DNA of 64,000 bases. Source: Candidatus Latescibacterota bacterium. GTDB lineage: Bacteria; Latescibacterota; UBA2968; UBA8231. The position numbers and the translations under genes are program-made. Under the pieces are notes generated by a model that saw only the letters and a program-made list of their open reading frames with translations, was not told the DNA's origin and did no database searches. The DNA is taken from NCBI GenBank assembly GCA_022819745.1, contig JAJEGS010000035.1, forward strand, positions 124,001-188,000, given 5' to 3'. This document shows, in pieces, positions 52,027 through 61,292 of the stretch. Numbering within the stretch: the stretch's first letter is position 1; every line of letters begins with the position of its first letter.

Positions 52027-53574
52027 ATGAGCAAACGCAGACTGCCCATCGGCATTCAGACCTTCCGCAAAATTCGGCAAGAGGACTGCTACTATGTCGA
52101 TAAGACCGGCTACATCAGCCGGCTGGTCGACGAGGGTACTCATTACTTCCTGTCGCGTCCACGGCGCTTCGGTAAGAGCCTGTTTTTAGACACCTTGAAA
52201 GAGTTGTTCGAGGGCAACGAGCCGCTATTCGAGGGACTGTACATCCACGACCGTTGGGACTGGTCAATTCGCCATCCAGTGCTGCGCCTCAGCTTTGGCA
52301 GCGGCAACTTCAAAGAACCCGATTACTTAGAGGCCACGCTCATGGAGCAACTCGCCGCGGCCGAACGCCGGGCGGGGATTGTCTCCGAGTACGCCACGGC
52401 ACCCGGCCGTTTTGCCTTTCTACTGGAGGCCCTACACGACCAAGCCGGGCAGCCGGTCGCCGTGCTAATCGACGAATACGACAAGCCGATTTTGGATGCG
52501 CTGGAGCTGCCAGAAGTAGCCCGTGCCAACCGCGACTTTCTGCGCGGCCTCTACGCGGTCATCAAGGACTGCGATGCCCACGTCCGCTTCACGTTCATCA
52601 CCGGCGTGAGCAAGTTTTCCAAGGTCAGCCTGTTTTCTGGCCTCAACAACCTCACCGATATCACCCTTGAACCCGAATACTCGGCCCTCTGCGGCTATAC
52701 CGACGCCGATCTAGACGCGGTGTTCGCGCCGGAACTGCCCGGCTTGGACCGAAATCAAATTCGCGATTGGTACAACGGCTATAGTTGGCTCGGCGACGAG
52801 AAGGTGTACAACCCCTTCGACATCCTCCTGCTCTTTCGCCGCCGCCGCTTCGCCGCCTATTGGTTTGAGACCGGCCCACCAACATTCCTAGTCGAAACGC
52901 TGTTCAAGCGCCGCGTCAGTTCCTTAGAACTCGGGGCGATGGAGGGCAGCGACGAACTGCTATCGACCTTTGATGTCGATGACATCGCTACCGAAGCCCT
53001 GCTGTTCCAGACCGGCTACCTGACAATAACCGACGAGGAGGACTTGGGCGGCAAGGTCCTCTATCGCCTAGGCTATCCCAACCGGGAGGTGCGACAGAGC
53101 CTCAACGAGAGCCTGCTGCGCTACTTGGTGCGGGATGCGACGCGCCACAGGGTCAATAGCACGCAGCTATATAGGCTATTAGAAGCCAACGACTTCGCCG
53201 GGCTAGAGACGCTGTTCGACGCTTTCTTCGCCAGCATTCCCTACGAGTGGTACACCAACAACGACATCGTCCGCTACGAGGGCTACTACGCCAGCGTATT
53301 CTACTCCTATTTCGCAGGGCTGGGGCTGAACATCACCGTGGAGGACATCAGCAGCCACGGTCGTTTGGACATGGCGGTTCTGTTCAACAACCACGTCTAT
53401 CTGTTTGAGTTCAAGGTGGTTGAGATGGCGTCTGCGGGTGCGGCGATGGCGCAGTTACAGGAGCGGCGCTATGCGGATAAGTACCGCGTCTTGGGGCAGC
53501 CGATTCACCTGATCGCCGTGGAGTTCAGCAAGGACGAGCGCAACATCGCGGCGTTTGACGTGGAGCGGGCGTGA
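52027..53574 (+). CDS. AAA-ATPase-like protein with C-terminal PD-(D/E)XK nuclease-like domain
   Basis: A 515-residue protein of the AAA-ATPase_like (PF09820) plus PDDEXK_9 (PF08011) type. The opening LPIGIQTFRKIRQEDCYYVDKT is characteristic, Walker A appears as RPRRFGKSLFL, and Walker B as VAVLIDEYDKP. The C-terminus has the nuclease-like DMAVLFNNHVYLFEFKV. These proteins are numerous in some genomes and probably mobile or defence-linked, but their function is not established. ATG with AAGGAGA upstream. It lies directly before the helicase operon. Confidence 0.85.
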   Translation: MSKRRLPIGIQTFRKIRQEDCYYVDKTGYISRLVDEGTHYFLSRPRRFGKSLFLDTLKELFEGNEPLFEGLYIHDRWDWSIRHPVLRLSFGSGNFKEPDYLEATLMEQLAAAERRAGIVSEYATAPGRFAFLLEALHDQAGQPVAVLIDEYDKPILDALELPEVARANRDFLRGLYAVIKDCDAHVRFTFITGVSKFSKVSLFSGLNNLTDITLEPEYSALCGYTDADLDAVFAPELPGLDRNQIRDWYNGYSWLGDEKVYNPFDILLLFRRRRFAAYWFETGPPTFLVETLFKRRVSSLELGAMEGSDELLSTFDVDDIATEALLFQTGYLTITDEEDLGGKVLYRLGYPNREVRQSLNESLLRYLVRDATRHRVNSTQLYRLLEANDFAGLETLFDAFFASIPYEWYTNNDIVRYEGYYASVFYSYFAGLGLNITVEDISSHGRLDMAVLFNNHVYLFEFKVVEMASAGAAMAQLQERRYADKYRVLGQPIHLIAVEFSKDERNIAAFDVERA

Positions 53575-53593
53575 CAACGGATAGCACCCGTAC

Positions 53594-53634
53594 AAAAAAA
53601 TCTCACGGTGCTCCGGGCAGCCCGTGGCACCGTG
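53594..53634 (-). terminator. Hairpin with minus-strand U-run between AAA-ATPase and helicase genes
   Basis: CACGGTGC / GCACCGTG encloses an inner CGGGC / GCCCG stem. A run of seven As at 53594-53600 gives a U-run only on the minus strand, so as an intrinsic terminator it works leftward, where no minus-strand gene is seen. It may mark an old element boundary. Confidence 0.55.
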
Positions 53635-53768
53635 TAGGTCTGCAAAATCGCATTGTCTTAGACATTGGCTCGGCTAGCGACTGGATGCCCTCCCATATCA
53701 AGTTATATTAATCCGCTGTTTCTCATTTGAGCAGCCATCATCTACATCATAAAAGAGACAAAATCCCC

Positions 53769-56700
53769 ATGACGAGACCGAACATATGCAAAGAACAATC
53801 CTGCAATGAAAAAATAAAGGAAAGCCATTACCTGTGCCGTGAGCACTGGGGGAAAGAACAGAAAGGCGCTATTAACGAGTGCCCCCAATGCGGCGTGTAC
53901 AAAGACGCAAAGTATCCTTACTGCAGAGAGTGCAACAAGAAAGCCAACTCGACTCACAGACCAGTCAGAGCCGAGGAATGCAAGGAGAAGCCCCGCAAGT
54001 ACGATCCAGTCAGAGCCGATACTCCACCCACAGACCCAGAAGAGCTCCAGACATCCGCCTCACCTCCCAATCCACCATCTGAGGCATCTTCCCGTCCCAA
54101 GATTCGCCCTCCCGGGACGACGGGTTTGCCGAGTGCATATGAACGGTCGCTTAAACGAGAAGTCTCGTTGGACCTATCAGCCGATGCGGATATTCCCGAT
54201 CGCTTCATTGCGGCACTCGGAGAGCTAATCCAAGAAATGAAGGCAAATGGAACGGGTCAAAAACGATATGCGCTTAAAGAGGGCCGTCGTGGTGAGACTG
54301 CAGGTGGCGACATTTTCTACCATTTTCCTTTTACCGATAAGATAGATCGGGAATTCCAAGTCGAGCTCCAAGTCGGTCAGTGGCGAGTCGAGGGAACAAT
54401 CGTGTCGATTGGGACTGGCCAGTTAGTCTTGGCCCTAGAGAAGAACATCGGCAACGAAGTGGACTCTGCTTTGCTTCTGATTAATGAGAATGACTTGTTG
54501 GAGGCACTCAAGGATAAAATCGAAAAGGTCAACAAAGGGGGAATCAAGCTGAACCGCACTCTCGCCGACGCGGTGGTCCAGCCGGGTGATTTGCCTAAAA
54601 GGCCAGCCCGTCCAATCCGGGCGGATGACGGTTCTGAATTGGAAGATAGTCAGCGTGAAGCCTACCAGACTGCACTTAGAGAAGCGCTAACGTTCATTTG
54701 GGGGCCTCCTGGTTGTGGCAAAACCATGACGTTAGGCGCGATTGTGCACTCGGCGTTCAACAGCGGAAAGCGAACGTTGATCTGCTCTAACACGAACAAG
54801 GCCGTAGATCAAGTTCTTTATAAGATTTGCGAAGCACTTACCCATGAGCACCCAGTCATGGAGGGGGGGAAAGTTGTTCGTTTAGGTCGAATCGCCGATG
54901 ACAAACTGGATTCCAAATATCGAAAATATGTGGCAATCGACGAGATTGTAGAGCGGCGCTCAGCCGAGCTAGAAGAAAAAAAGAGTCAACTTGCAGTAGA
55001 GATCACACAAATCGAGACAGAGATCGCACAGATCGATGCCCAAACTCAGAACGATCAGTTCGACAAAGCCAAACAGCAACGCGATGAGTTGGTCGCCGAA
55101 ATACGCGAAACAGAGACGGATATCGCAGTACTTCGGAAGACAGTGCTAAGGGATGCGAGGATCGTTGGAGCGACCTGCACCACAACATACCTCACAGGGG
55201 ACATTGGCCAATTTGACTTGGTTATCGTTGACGAGGCGTCAATGGTTTCCCGGCCAGAGGTATGGTTCTCGGCTGGTCTGGCACGCGAGAGAGTGGTAAT
55301 CTCGGGCGATTTTCGTCAGATACCATCCATTGTGACGACCGAGCAGGAGGCAATCTTCCAAGAGCTAGGGATTGATCCCTTCACTGCAACGGAACGGACA
55401 AAACCCGATGCCCCCGGCCTGATAATGTTGACTACACAGTTTCGGATGCATCCTAATATCTGTGAACTTATCTCTGAGCCGATGTACGAAGGTAAACTGA
55501 GTACCTCTCCAGCACGAAAAAAGGTACTCGGTCGTTTGCCACCAAATCCGTTTGAAAATCCCCTCACGATCATCGACACGTCTGATCTTGGGCCGGTTGA
55601 GAGCCTAGATAAAGGTTCACGCTTGAACAAACTCCATGCATTGCTCGTGCGGAACTTTGTGCGTCATCTTCGACTGAACGGCGTGATAGAAACCAACCAC
55701 GACTTCGGTATCTGCACACCTTATTCCGCGCAGGCGCACCAAATCCAAAAGCTGCTCAAAGAAGATAGCCCCGACGATTTAGTTCATTGCGGAACAATTC
55801 ATCGTTTTCAAGGTGACGAACGTCGAATTGTGCTGTTGGAAATTCCCGAAAGCGGCGGACATAGGCATCTAGGGCCGTTCGTGAAGGGGGTGTCGCCCGA
55901 CCATACTGGGGCGCGTCTGATCAGCGTCGCGGTTAGCAGAGCGCAGGAACATTTTGTGGTGCTTGCCAATTTGACCCACCTAGACAATCGCTTGCCATCG
56001 CGTTCCCTTCTGAGAAGTATTCTGCACAAGATGGAACAGCAGGGTCGCGTTGTTCAGGGTAGGGAACTTTACAAGTTGAGTCCCATTGACCAGACCGACC
56101 TTCCAGAAAAGAAAAATACTGCACGCAAGGATAGAACCTCTGCGCCTTCGCAAAAGAAAAATCTGGAGCAATCGACCATAGACCCAGAAAGTCCTCAGCC
56201 GTCTGCGTCGCCTTCCAAGCCATCTTCTGAATCCCCTTCCTCTCCCAAAGACCCAGTAGAGCACTCACGCTCTACTAACTCACCCGTAGCGGGATCCTTG
56301 CCCTTACAGAATATAGAAGCGACTGAAAAGGTTGACTTAACTATCCCAGCACAGAAGTTTCTCTCTTGTGTATCACAAACGGGCGAGATTTTCAGAATAG
56401 GTCACATTATCAAGGTGTTGCGCGGCTCGCAATCAAAGACAGTGTTGAAACACGCACATGACAAGCTAGCAACTTACTCCATCGGTCAAGAGTATTCTAG
56501 AAAACAGTGGGATCTACTGGTACAACAGTTTATTCAGCAAAAACTCCTCACGAAAAATATAGAGCACGGTAGCATCAAATTAACGGATAAAGGGAGAGCT
56601 GTCCTCAATGGGGAACAGGTGTGGGGGATTCCGGTAGAAACAACCGGTGAATACGACTCCGTTCTCTTCGAGCAACTACGCGCCAAACGTAAAGAATTGG

Positions 56701-59378
56701 CCGATGCCGAAGGTGTTCCACCGTATATGGTTTTCTCCGACCGCGCTTTAGAAGAGATGGCGACCTATTTCCCGCACTCAAAAGAATCATTTGAAACAAT
56801 GCACGGTATTGGCCAAATGGGAGTTGAAAAGTACGGTTATCCCTTTCTACCAATCATCAGTACTTACTGCCAACAGCACGGACTTACAGAGCGACCGAAG
56901 TTGACTGCTCGTGTGGGCAGATCGACTGCCGCTCTCAGCTCTCGTAGTCGGCAAGTTGGTGAACGCTTCCAAGCCGGAGAATCAATAGCCGAACTGATGC
57001 GAGCCTATAAGATAAAGCGTCAGACGATTATCTTGCATCTGAGTAAGTACGTAAAGGCAGGGAATTCGCTGCCAGTGGAGCGACTACACGACGAGTCATC
57101 GTTATCAGACGAGATCAAAGACCGTGTGCTGGAGATATTCGATGAGCTTGGCACCGACTATCTGAACCCAGTTTTTGAGGCGTTTGACGGAACAATCAGT
57201 TACGAAGAATTATACCTTATCCGAGTTATTTATTGGATAGTCCAAATGAATATAAACTATTCCTTTAAAAATGCAGAGGACAATAGGATGAATAGAGAAC
57301 AAGCGGAGGAACTGCTACAGAAAGCTGTGGGCAATCCCAATGCGAGGTTCAGAGATGGGCAGTGGGAAGCGATTGATGCCGTGTCGAATCGGAGAGATAA
57401 GCTACTCCTAGTGCAACGGACGGGTTGGGGCAAGAGTGCCGTGTACTTTGTCGCCACGAGAATCTTCCGCGACGCAGGTCGCGGCCCGACCATCATCGTC
57501 TCGCCGCTGCTGGCTCTGATGCGAAATCAGGTTGATGCGGCGCAGCGACTCGGGATACGCGCCGCATCAATCGACTCGTCCAATCGCGATGACTGGGACT
57601 CCATCATCACGGACGTAATCAATGATCAGATCGACGCCTTGCTAATAACACCCGAACGACTCGCGAACGAAGACTTTCGTCAGAGCACACTGATGCAGAT
57701 CGCAGATCGTATCGGTCTGCTCGTTGTGGACGAGGCGCATTGTATTTCCGACTGGGGCCACGACTTCCGGCCTGATTATCGGCGCTTGACCAATGTCCTG
57801 AGAATGCTTCCGCGCAATACGCCGGTTCTCTGCACGACCGCAACCGCCAACGACCGGGTGATTGACGACATTAAGACGCAGCTAGCTGATTTCCAAATCC
57901 AGCGTGGTCCCCTCTCGCGTCACTCGCTTTCGCTCCAAACCATAAGGCTCGACAATCAAGCCTCACGCTTGGCGTGGCTTGCCCAATCAATTCCGCAGCT
58001 CCCTGGCAGTGGCATAGTGTACGTACTTACCACGCGCGACGCCGAACAGGTTGCCGATTGGCTGTCTCGGCATGGCATTTCAGCTCGGGCCTACCATGCG
58101 GGTGTTCAAGGCCAAGTCGGCCACGATAAACGCCGCCGGCTGGAAAACATGCTACTGAAAAACGAGATCAAGGTCCTAGTCGCTACCACAGCCTTAGGCA
58201 TGGGATACGACAAGCCAGACCTCAGCTTCGTCATCCACTATCAGGCTCCTAGTTCCGTCGTCGCTTACTACCAGCAGGTGGGCAGAGCCGGCCGGGCCAT
58301 ATCTAGCGCCGTTGGGATACTGCTCTCAGGAGAGGAAGATGAGCAGATTCACGACTACTTTCGGAGAACAGCCTTTCCGCCAGAACATACAGTTGAGAAA
58401 GTACTCGATGCATTAGAAGAATCTGACGGCCAGTCCACCGCTGAACTACAGAACCAGCTAAACATGCGCCAGAGCCAGATTGAGCAGGTTTTAAAGGTCC
58501 TCAGCGTCGAAGTTCCTTCACCTATCATAAAGGACGATAAAAAATGGCATCGCACCGCGGCCGAATTCGAGTTGGATCAGGAACGCATTCATCGACTTTC
58601 TAGTCAGAGGGACCGTGAGTGGCAAGAGTTCCAAGAGTACGTAGATACCGACGACTGCTTTATGGAATACCTCGGACGCATGCTGGACGATCCCGCAGCC
58701 GGTAGATGCGGCAAGTGCGCGAACTGCATGGGAAAGCCCGTAATCTCAACCACAGTCAATCACGCCTTAGAGGTAGAAGCGATCCGTTTTCTGCGCAGAG
58801 CGGAACTACCGTTCGAGCCGAGAGCGAGGATTACCAAAGGGACGCTGCCGACCTACGAGTTCTCCAATGACCGCTTGGAACCGGAGCTACAGGCGTCGGA
58901 GGGGCGAATTCTGTCCCAGTGGGGAGATGCCGGCTGGGGCGCGATCGTCGCCGAAGACAAGCAATCTGAGCACTTCCGCGACGAACTGGTCCACGCAGTG
59001 GCTGAAATGATCCTTGAACGATGGCAACCTGACCCACCTGCACAATGGGTTACCTGCGTTCCATCGCTTCGGTGCCCTACCCTAGTTCCTGATTTTGCAA
59101 GACGCTTGGCAGATAAACTCAAGCTGCCATTCTACGATGTAATACAGAAAGTACGAGACTCCCCGCCGCAGAAACAGCAGGAGAACACCTTTCATCAGTG
59201 TCGAAATCTCGATGGCGCGTTCAAAGTCGTCGGCAGAGTTCCGGCTTCGCCCGTCCTACTCATTGACGATGTAGTCGACTCACGCTGGACGATGACTGTT
59301 CTGGCGGCGCTCCTACGGCACTCCGGAAGCGGCTTGGTTTATCCCATAGGACTAGCATCAGCAAGCACAGGAGGTTGA
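53769..59378 (+). CDS. Giant fusion: zinc fingers, SF1 helicase, RQC-HRDC-HTH, RecQ helicase, phosphoribosyltransferase
   Basis: An 1869-residue protein. Cys7/Cys12/Cys23/His26 and Cys38/41/52/55 form zinc modules. An SF1 (UPF1/DNA2-like) helicase has Walker A GPPGCGKT (312-319), DEAS (488-491), QFRMHP (557-562) and SVAVSRAQEH. A Ser/Pro linker (about 770-850) leads to winged-helix RQC-like, HRDC and HTH_40-like segments (to about 1150), normally RecQ tails. A RecQ core follows: TGWGKS (1218-1223), DEAH (1321-1324), QVGRAGR and a CGKCANC zinc site. The C-terminus is a phosphoribosyltransferase with PRPP loop DDVVDS (1833-1838). The RecQ-PRTase half with the next gene resembles RqlH/PsyrT. The start is uncertain: an in-frame TTG at 53727 also lacks a binding site. 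Base composition is more AT-rich than the neighbours. Confidence 0.88.
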   Translation: MTRPNICKEQSCNEKIKESHYLCREHWGKEQKGAINECPQCGVYKDAKYPYCRECNKKANSTHRPVRAEECKEKPRKYDPVRADTPPTDPEELQTSASPPNPPSEASSRPKIRPPGTTGLPSAYERSLKREVSLDLSADADIPDRFIAALGELIQEMKANGTGQKRYALKEGRRGETAGGDIFYHFPFTDKIDREFQVELQVGQWRVEGTIVSIGTGQLVLALEKNIGNEVDSALLLINENDLLEALKDKIEKVNKGGIKLNRTLADAVVQPGDLPKRPARPIRADDGSELEDSQREAYQTALREALTFIWGPPGCGKTMTLGAIVHSAFNSGKRTLICSNTNKAVDQVLYKICEALTHEHPVMEGGKVVRLGRIADDKLDSKYRKYVAIDEIVERRSAELEEKKSQLAVEITQIETEIAQIDAQTQNDQFDKAKQQRDELVAEIRETETDIAVLRKTVLRDARIVGATCTTTYLTGDIGQFDLVIVDEASMVSRPEVWFSAGLARERVVISGDFRQIPSIVTTEQEAIFQELGIDPFTATERTKPDAPGLIMLTTQFRMHPNICELISEPMYEGKLSTSPARKKVLGRLPPNPFENPLTIIDTSDLGPVESLDKGSRLNKLHALLVRNFVRHLRLNGVIETNHDFGICTPYSAQAHQIQKLLKEDSPDDLVHCGTIHRFQGDERRIVLLEIPESGGHRHLGPFVKGVSPDHTGARLISVAVSRAQEHFVVLANLTHLDNRLPSRSLLRSILHKMEQQGRVVQGRELYKLSPIDQTDLPEKKNTARKDRTSAPSQKKNLEQSTIDPESPQPSASPSKPSSESPSSPKDPVEHSRSTNSPVAGSLPLQNIEATEKVDLTIPAQKFLSCVSQTGEIFRIGHIIKVLRGSQSKTVLKHAHDKLATYSIGQEYSRKQWDLLVQQFIQQKLLTKNIEHGSIKLTDKGRAVLNGEQVWGIPVETTGEYDSVLFEQLRAKRKELADAEGVPPYMVFSDRALEEMATYFPHSKESFETMHGIGQMGVEKYGYPFLPIISTYCQQHGLTERPKLTARVGRSTAALSSRSRQVGERFQAGESIAELMRAYKIKRQTIILHLSKYVKAGNSLPVERLHDESSLSDEIKDRVLEIFDELGTDYLNPVFEAFDGTISYEELYLIRVIYWIVQMNINYSFKNAEDNRMNREQAEELLQKAVGNPNARFRDGQWEAIDAVSNRRDKLLLVQRTGWGKSAVYFVATRIFRDAGRGPTIIVSPLLALMRNQVDAAQRLGIRAASIDSSNRDDWDSIITDVINDQIDALLITPERLANEDFRQSTLMQIADRIGLLVVDEAHCISDWGHDFRPDYRRLTNVLRMLPRNTPVLCTTATANDRVIDDIKTQLADFQIQRGPLSRHSLSLQTIRLDNQASRLAWLAQSIPQLPGSGIVYVLTTRDAEQVADWLSRHGISARAYHAGVQGQVGHDKRRRLENMLLKNEIKVLVATTALGMGYDKPDLSFVIHYQAPSSVVAYYQQVGRAGRAISSAVGILLSGEEDEQIHDYFRRTAFPPEHTVEKVLDALEESDGQSTAELQNQLNMRQSQIEQVLKVLSVEVPSPIIKDDKKWHRTAAEFELDQERIHRLSSQRDREWQEFQEYVDTDDCFMEYLGRMLDDPAAGRCGKCANCMGKPVISTTVNHALEVEAIRFLRRAELPFEPRARITKGTLPTYEFSNDRLEPELQASEGRILSQWGDAGWGAIVAEDKQSEHFRDELVHAVAEMILERWQPDPPAQWVTCVPSLRCPTLVPDFARRLADKLKLPFYDVIQKVRDSPPQKQQENTFHQCRNLDGAFKVVGRVPASPVLLIDDVVDSRWTMTVLAALLRHSGSGLVYPIGLASASTGG
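57276..57290 (+). promoter_or_regulatory. Possible internal ribosome binding site and start inside the fusion gene
   Basis: GAGG at 57276-57279 lies eight bases before an in-frame ATG at 57288, within an AT-rich interdomain linker. Use of this start would yield a 696-residue RecQ-PRTase alone. Confidence 0.45.
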
Positions 59379-59379
59379 A

Positions 59380-60657
59380 ATGGCTACATCCGGCAACAGC
59401 GATGCGGTGCTGCTCCTGACGGCGCACCTTTCCGGCTCTGATGACAACGGAGCAAAACCTTTAACGACGGAAGAATGGTGGGCATTTGCAAATTGGCTCA
59501 AGGAGCGGAATGCAACCCTAGAATACCTCTTAGAAAATGTGGATGAGGTCTTGGGAGGCAGGTCTGACCCTAGGGGAACTACGGAGCGGATCAAGAGGCT
59601 TCTAGACCGAGGAAGTGCCTTGGGATTTGCCAAGGATAGGTGGGAGCAAGCTGGCTTGTGGTGGTTGACCAGTGCCGACGATGACTATCCAGCTCGCCTA
59701 AAGAAGCGGCTCGGCCAAGCATCTCCCGCAGTGCTGTATGGCTGCGGTTGCCGAACACTGCTTTGCTCTATGAGCTATAGAGGAATCGCGGTCGTCGGTT
59801 CTCGAGATGCCTCGGAGAACGATCTCTCTTGGACTCAGGCGTTCGGCGAGGCTGTAGCTAATGCCGGTTACTCCGTCGTATCGGGCGGAGCGCGGGGGAT
59901 TGACCAAGCCGCGATGTTCGGAGCACTGGACAAGGGAGGCACTACTGTCGGCATTCTTGCGGACAGCCTGCTACGTGCGTCGTCAAGCAAGATGTACCGC
60001 TCCCATCTGCGGTCTCAGGATCTGGTGCTGATCTCGTCATTTAACCCCGAGGCAGGTTTCACCGTCGGCAGGGCCATGCACAGGAACAAGTACATCTACT
60101 GCCTGTCCGATAGAGCGTTAGTTGTTCATTCCGGCATAAAAGGCGGCACTTGGGAAGGTGCCATTGAGAACATGAAGAAACAATGGGTGCCTATCTGGGT
60201 CCGCCGAGACAGCGATGGTTCTGGTAATGCGGCCCTTTTAAGCGTCCATCATGCACAAGGTCCCCCGCAGGAGGTAATCCAGCGGCTCTGTGCCTCGGAT
60301 CAACCAGCCGCCTCATCAGGGCAGGTAGAGGGCGACTCCTTATATGCAGGCCCTGAAATAGAGGCCGCTCCTTCTGGTGCCGGAAAAGTCTCGGAACAGC
60401 CCGCGCACACTAGCCCACAGGCGCAGGAGCCATCAGACAGCTCTGACCTATACGGGCACTTCATTCAGTCGCTCCGCGTACGACTTGCCAATGGGTCTAT
60501 CAAAAAAGCAGAGCTAGAAAAACACTATGGCCTTAAGAAGTCGCAATTCGACGCTTGGATGAACAGGGCTATCGAGCAAAAAGTGGTCAAAAAGGAGTCG
60601 AAGCCGGTACGTTATGGTTTAAAACCACCCGAATTGCATTGGGAAGGTTCGGAGTAA
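59380..60657 (+). CDS. DprA/Smf-like nucleotide-binding protein (RqlI/PsyrA-like)
   Basis: A 425-residue protein with a DprA-type Rossmann (SLOG) fold. The N-terminal helical region is followed by IAVVGSRDAS (near 137), SGGARGID (168-175) and TTVGIL, then a Ser/Pro/Gly linker (about 305-365) and a C-terminal winged helix (KKAELEKHYGLKKSQFDAW). In RqlHI/PsyrTA systems a DprA-like protein is the antitoxin for a RecQ-PRTase toxin. One base separates its ATG from the helicase stop, with AGGAGG upstream, so the two are coupled. It may instead be a DNA-binding accessory like true DprA. Confidence 0.87.
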   Translation: MATSGNSDAVLLLTAHLSGSDDNGAKPLTTEEWWAFANWLKERNATLEYLLENVDEVLGGRSDPRGTTERIKRLLDRGSALGFAKDRWEQAGLWWLTSADDDYPARLKKRLGQASPAVLYGCGCRTLLCSMSYRGIAVVGSRDASENDLSWTQAFGEAVANAGYSVVSGGARGIDQAAMFGALDKGGTTVGILADSLLRASSSKMYRSHLRSQDLVLISSFNPEAGFTVGRAMHRNKYIYCLSDRALVVHSGIKGGTWEGAIENMKKQWVPIWVRRDSDGSGNAALLSVHHAQGPPQEVIQRLCASDQPAASSGQVEGDSLYAGPEIEAAPSGAGKVSEQPAHTSPQAQEPSDSSDLYGHFIQSLRVRLANGSIKKAELEKHYGLKKSQFDAWMNRAIEQKVVKKESKPVRYGLKPPELHWEGSE

Positions 60658-60681
60658 AGTTGGATCCCTCTTATCAGGGAT

Positions 60682-60725
60682 CAAAACAAAAGGGCGGCCC
60701 TCTCAATGTGTTGAGATGACCGCCC
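60682..60725 (-). terminator. Intrinsic terminator of the Uma2 gene
   Basis: GGGCGG(CC)CTCTCAA pairs with TTGAGATGACCGCCC. On the minus strand it is followed by TTTTGTTTTG. It also separates the convergent DprA-like gene, whose own transcript could end here less efficiently. Confidence 0.75.
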
Positions 60726-60764
60726 TCGCGTTATACAGCGCCAAATCCTGAACTGCTTGGAACG

Positions 60765-61292
60765 TTAGAACACGTCTGCAAGCGGCATTTTCCACCCCGG
60801 AACCACATCGCCGCCATCGAGCATGTCGCCTTCGGTAAAAATACAAATATCGTCGGGAGCGCGGTACACCGCTACGGTGCGTTGGTGGGGATCAATCACA
60901 ACGACCATCTGCGTTCCCGCCTGCAGCCAGTCGGACACTTTCTCTTCCACTTCGTTGTAGCGATCATTGGGCGAAATGACCTCAACGGCGAGGTCAGGTG
61001 CGCCGGGGAAAAAACCTCGTTCTTCTGCGGTAGCCTCAGCGCGTTCCCGCGACACAAAGCTGACATCGGGCGCACGGACTGTATCGGGCGCGGTGTCGAT
61101 GATGAAGCCGGTCCCGGCTACATAGGTTTCGCCCAATCCCTTAGTTGCAACAAATGCTCCGAGACAGCCACCGATTTGTGCGGCAATGCGTCCGTGTTGT
61201 CTGCCGGCGAATTCCATCTGGCGCAATTCCCCTTGTACGAGTTCGTAGCGATAGCCATTGTGCGGCATCGCCAGCAGCTCATCGGCGGTCAT
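60765..61292 (-). CDS. Uma2 family endonuclease-like protein
   Basis: A 175-residue PD-(D/E)XK-fold protein (DUF820/Uma2). The core is APDLAVEVISPND with a downstream Lys (EEKVSDWLQAG) forming the nuclease-like site; WMVVIDP-type strands (here QMVVVIDPHQRTVAVY) are typical. These proteins are common in cyanobacteria and some other phyla with no settled role. The ATG directly follows the CoA-transferase stop, so it is cotranscribed, and a terminator follows. Confidence 0.87.
   Translation of the reverse strand: MTADELLAMPHNGYRYELVQGELRQMEFAGRQHGRIAAQIGGCLGAFVATKGLGETYVAGTGFIIDTAPDTVRAPDVSFVSRERAEATAEERGFFPGAPDLAVEVISPNDRYNEVEEKVSDWLQAGTQMVVVIDPHQRTVAVYRAPDDICIFTEGDMLDGGDVVPGWKMPLADVF

Noticed and set aside
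52027..53574. Transposase or integrase identity for the AAA/PD-(D/E)XK protein
   Set aside because: Motifs match the AAA-ATPase_like plus PDDEXK_9 family; there are no terminal inverted repeats or DDE/tyrosine recombinase motifs.
60663..60682. GGATCCCT / AGGGATC hairpin as the terminator of the DprA-like gene
   Set aside because: It is short and followed by an A-run, not a T-run, on the plus strand.
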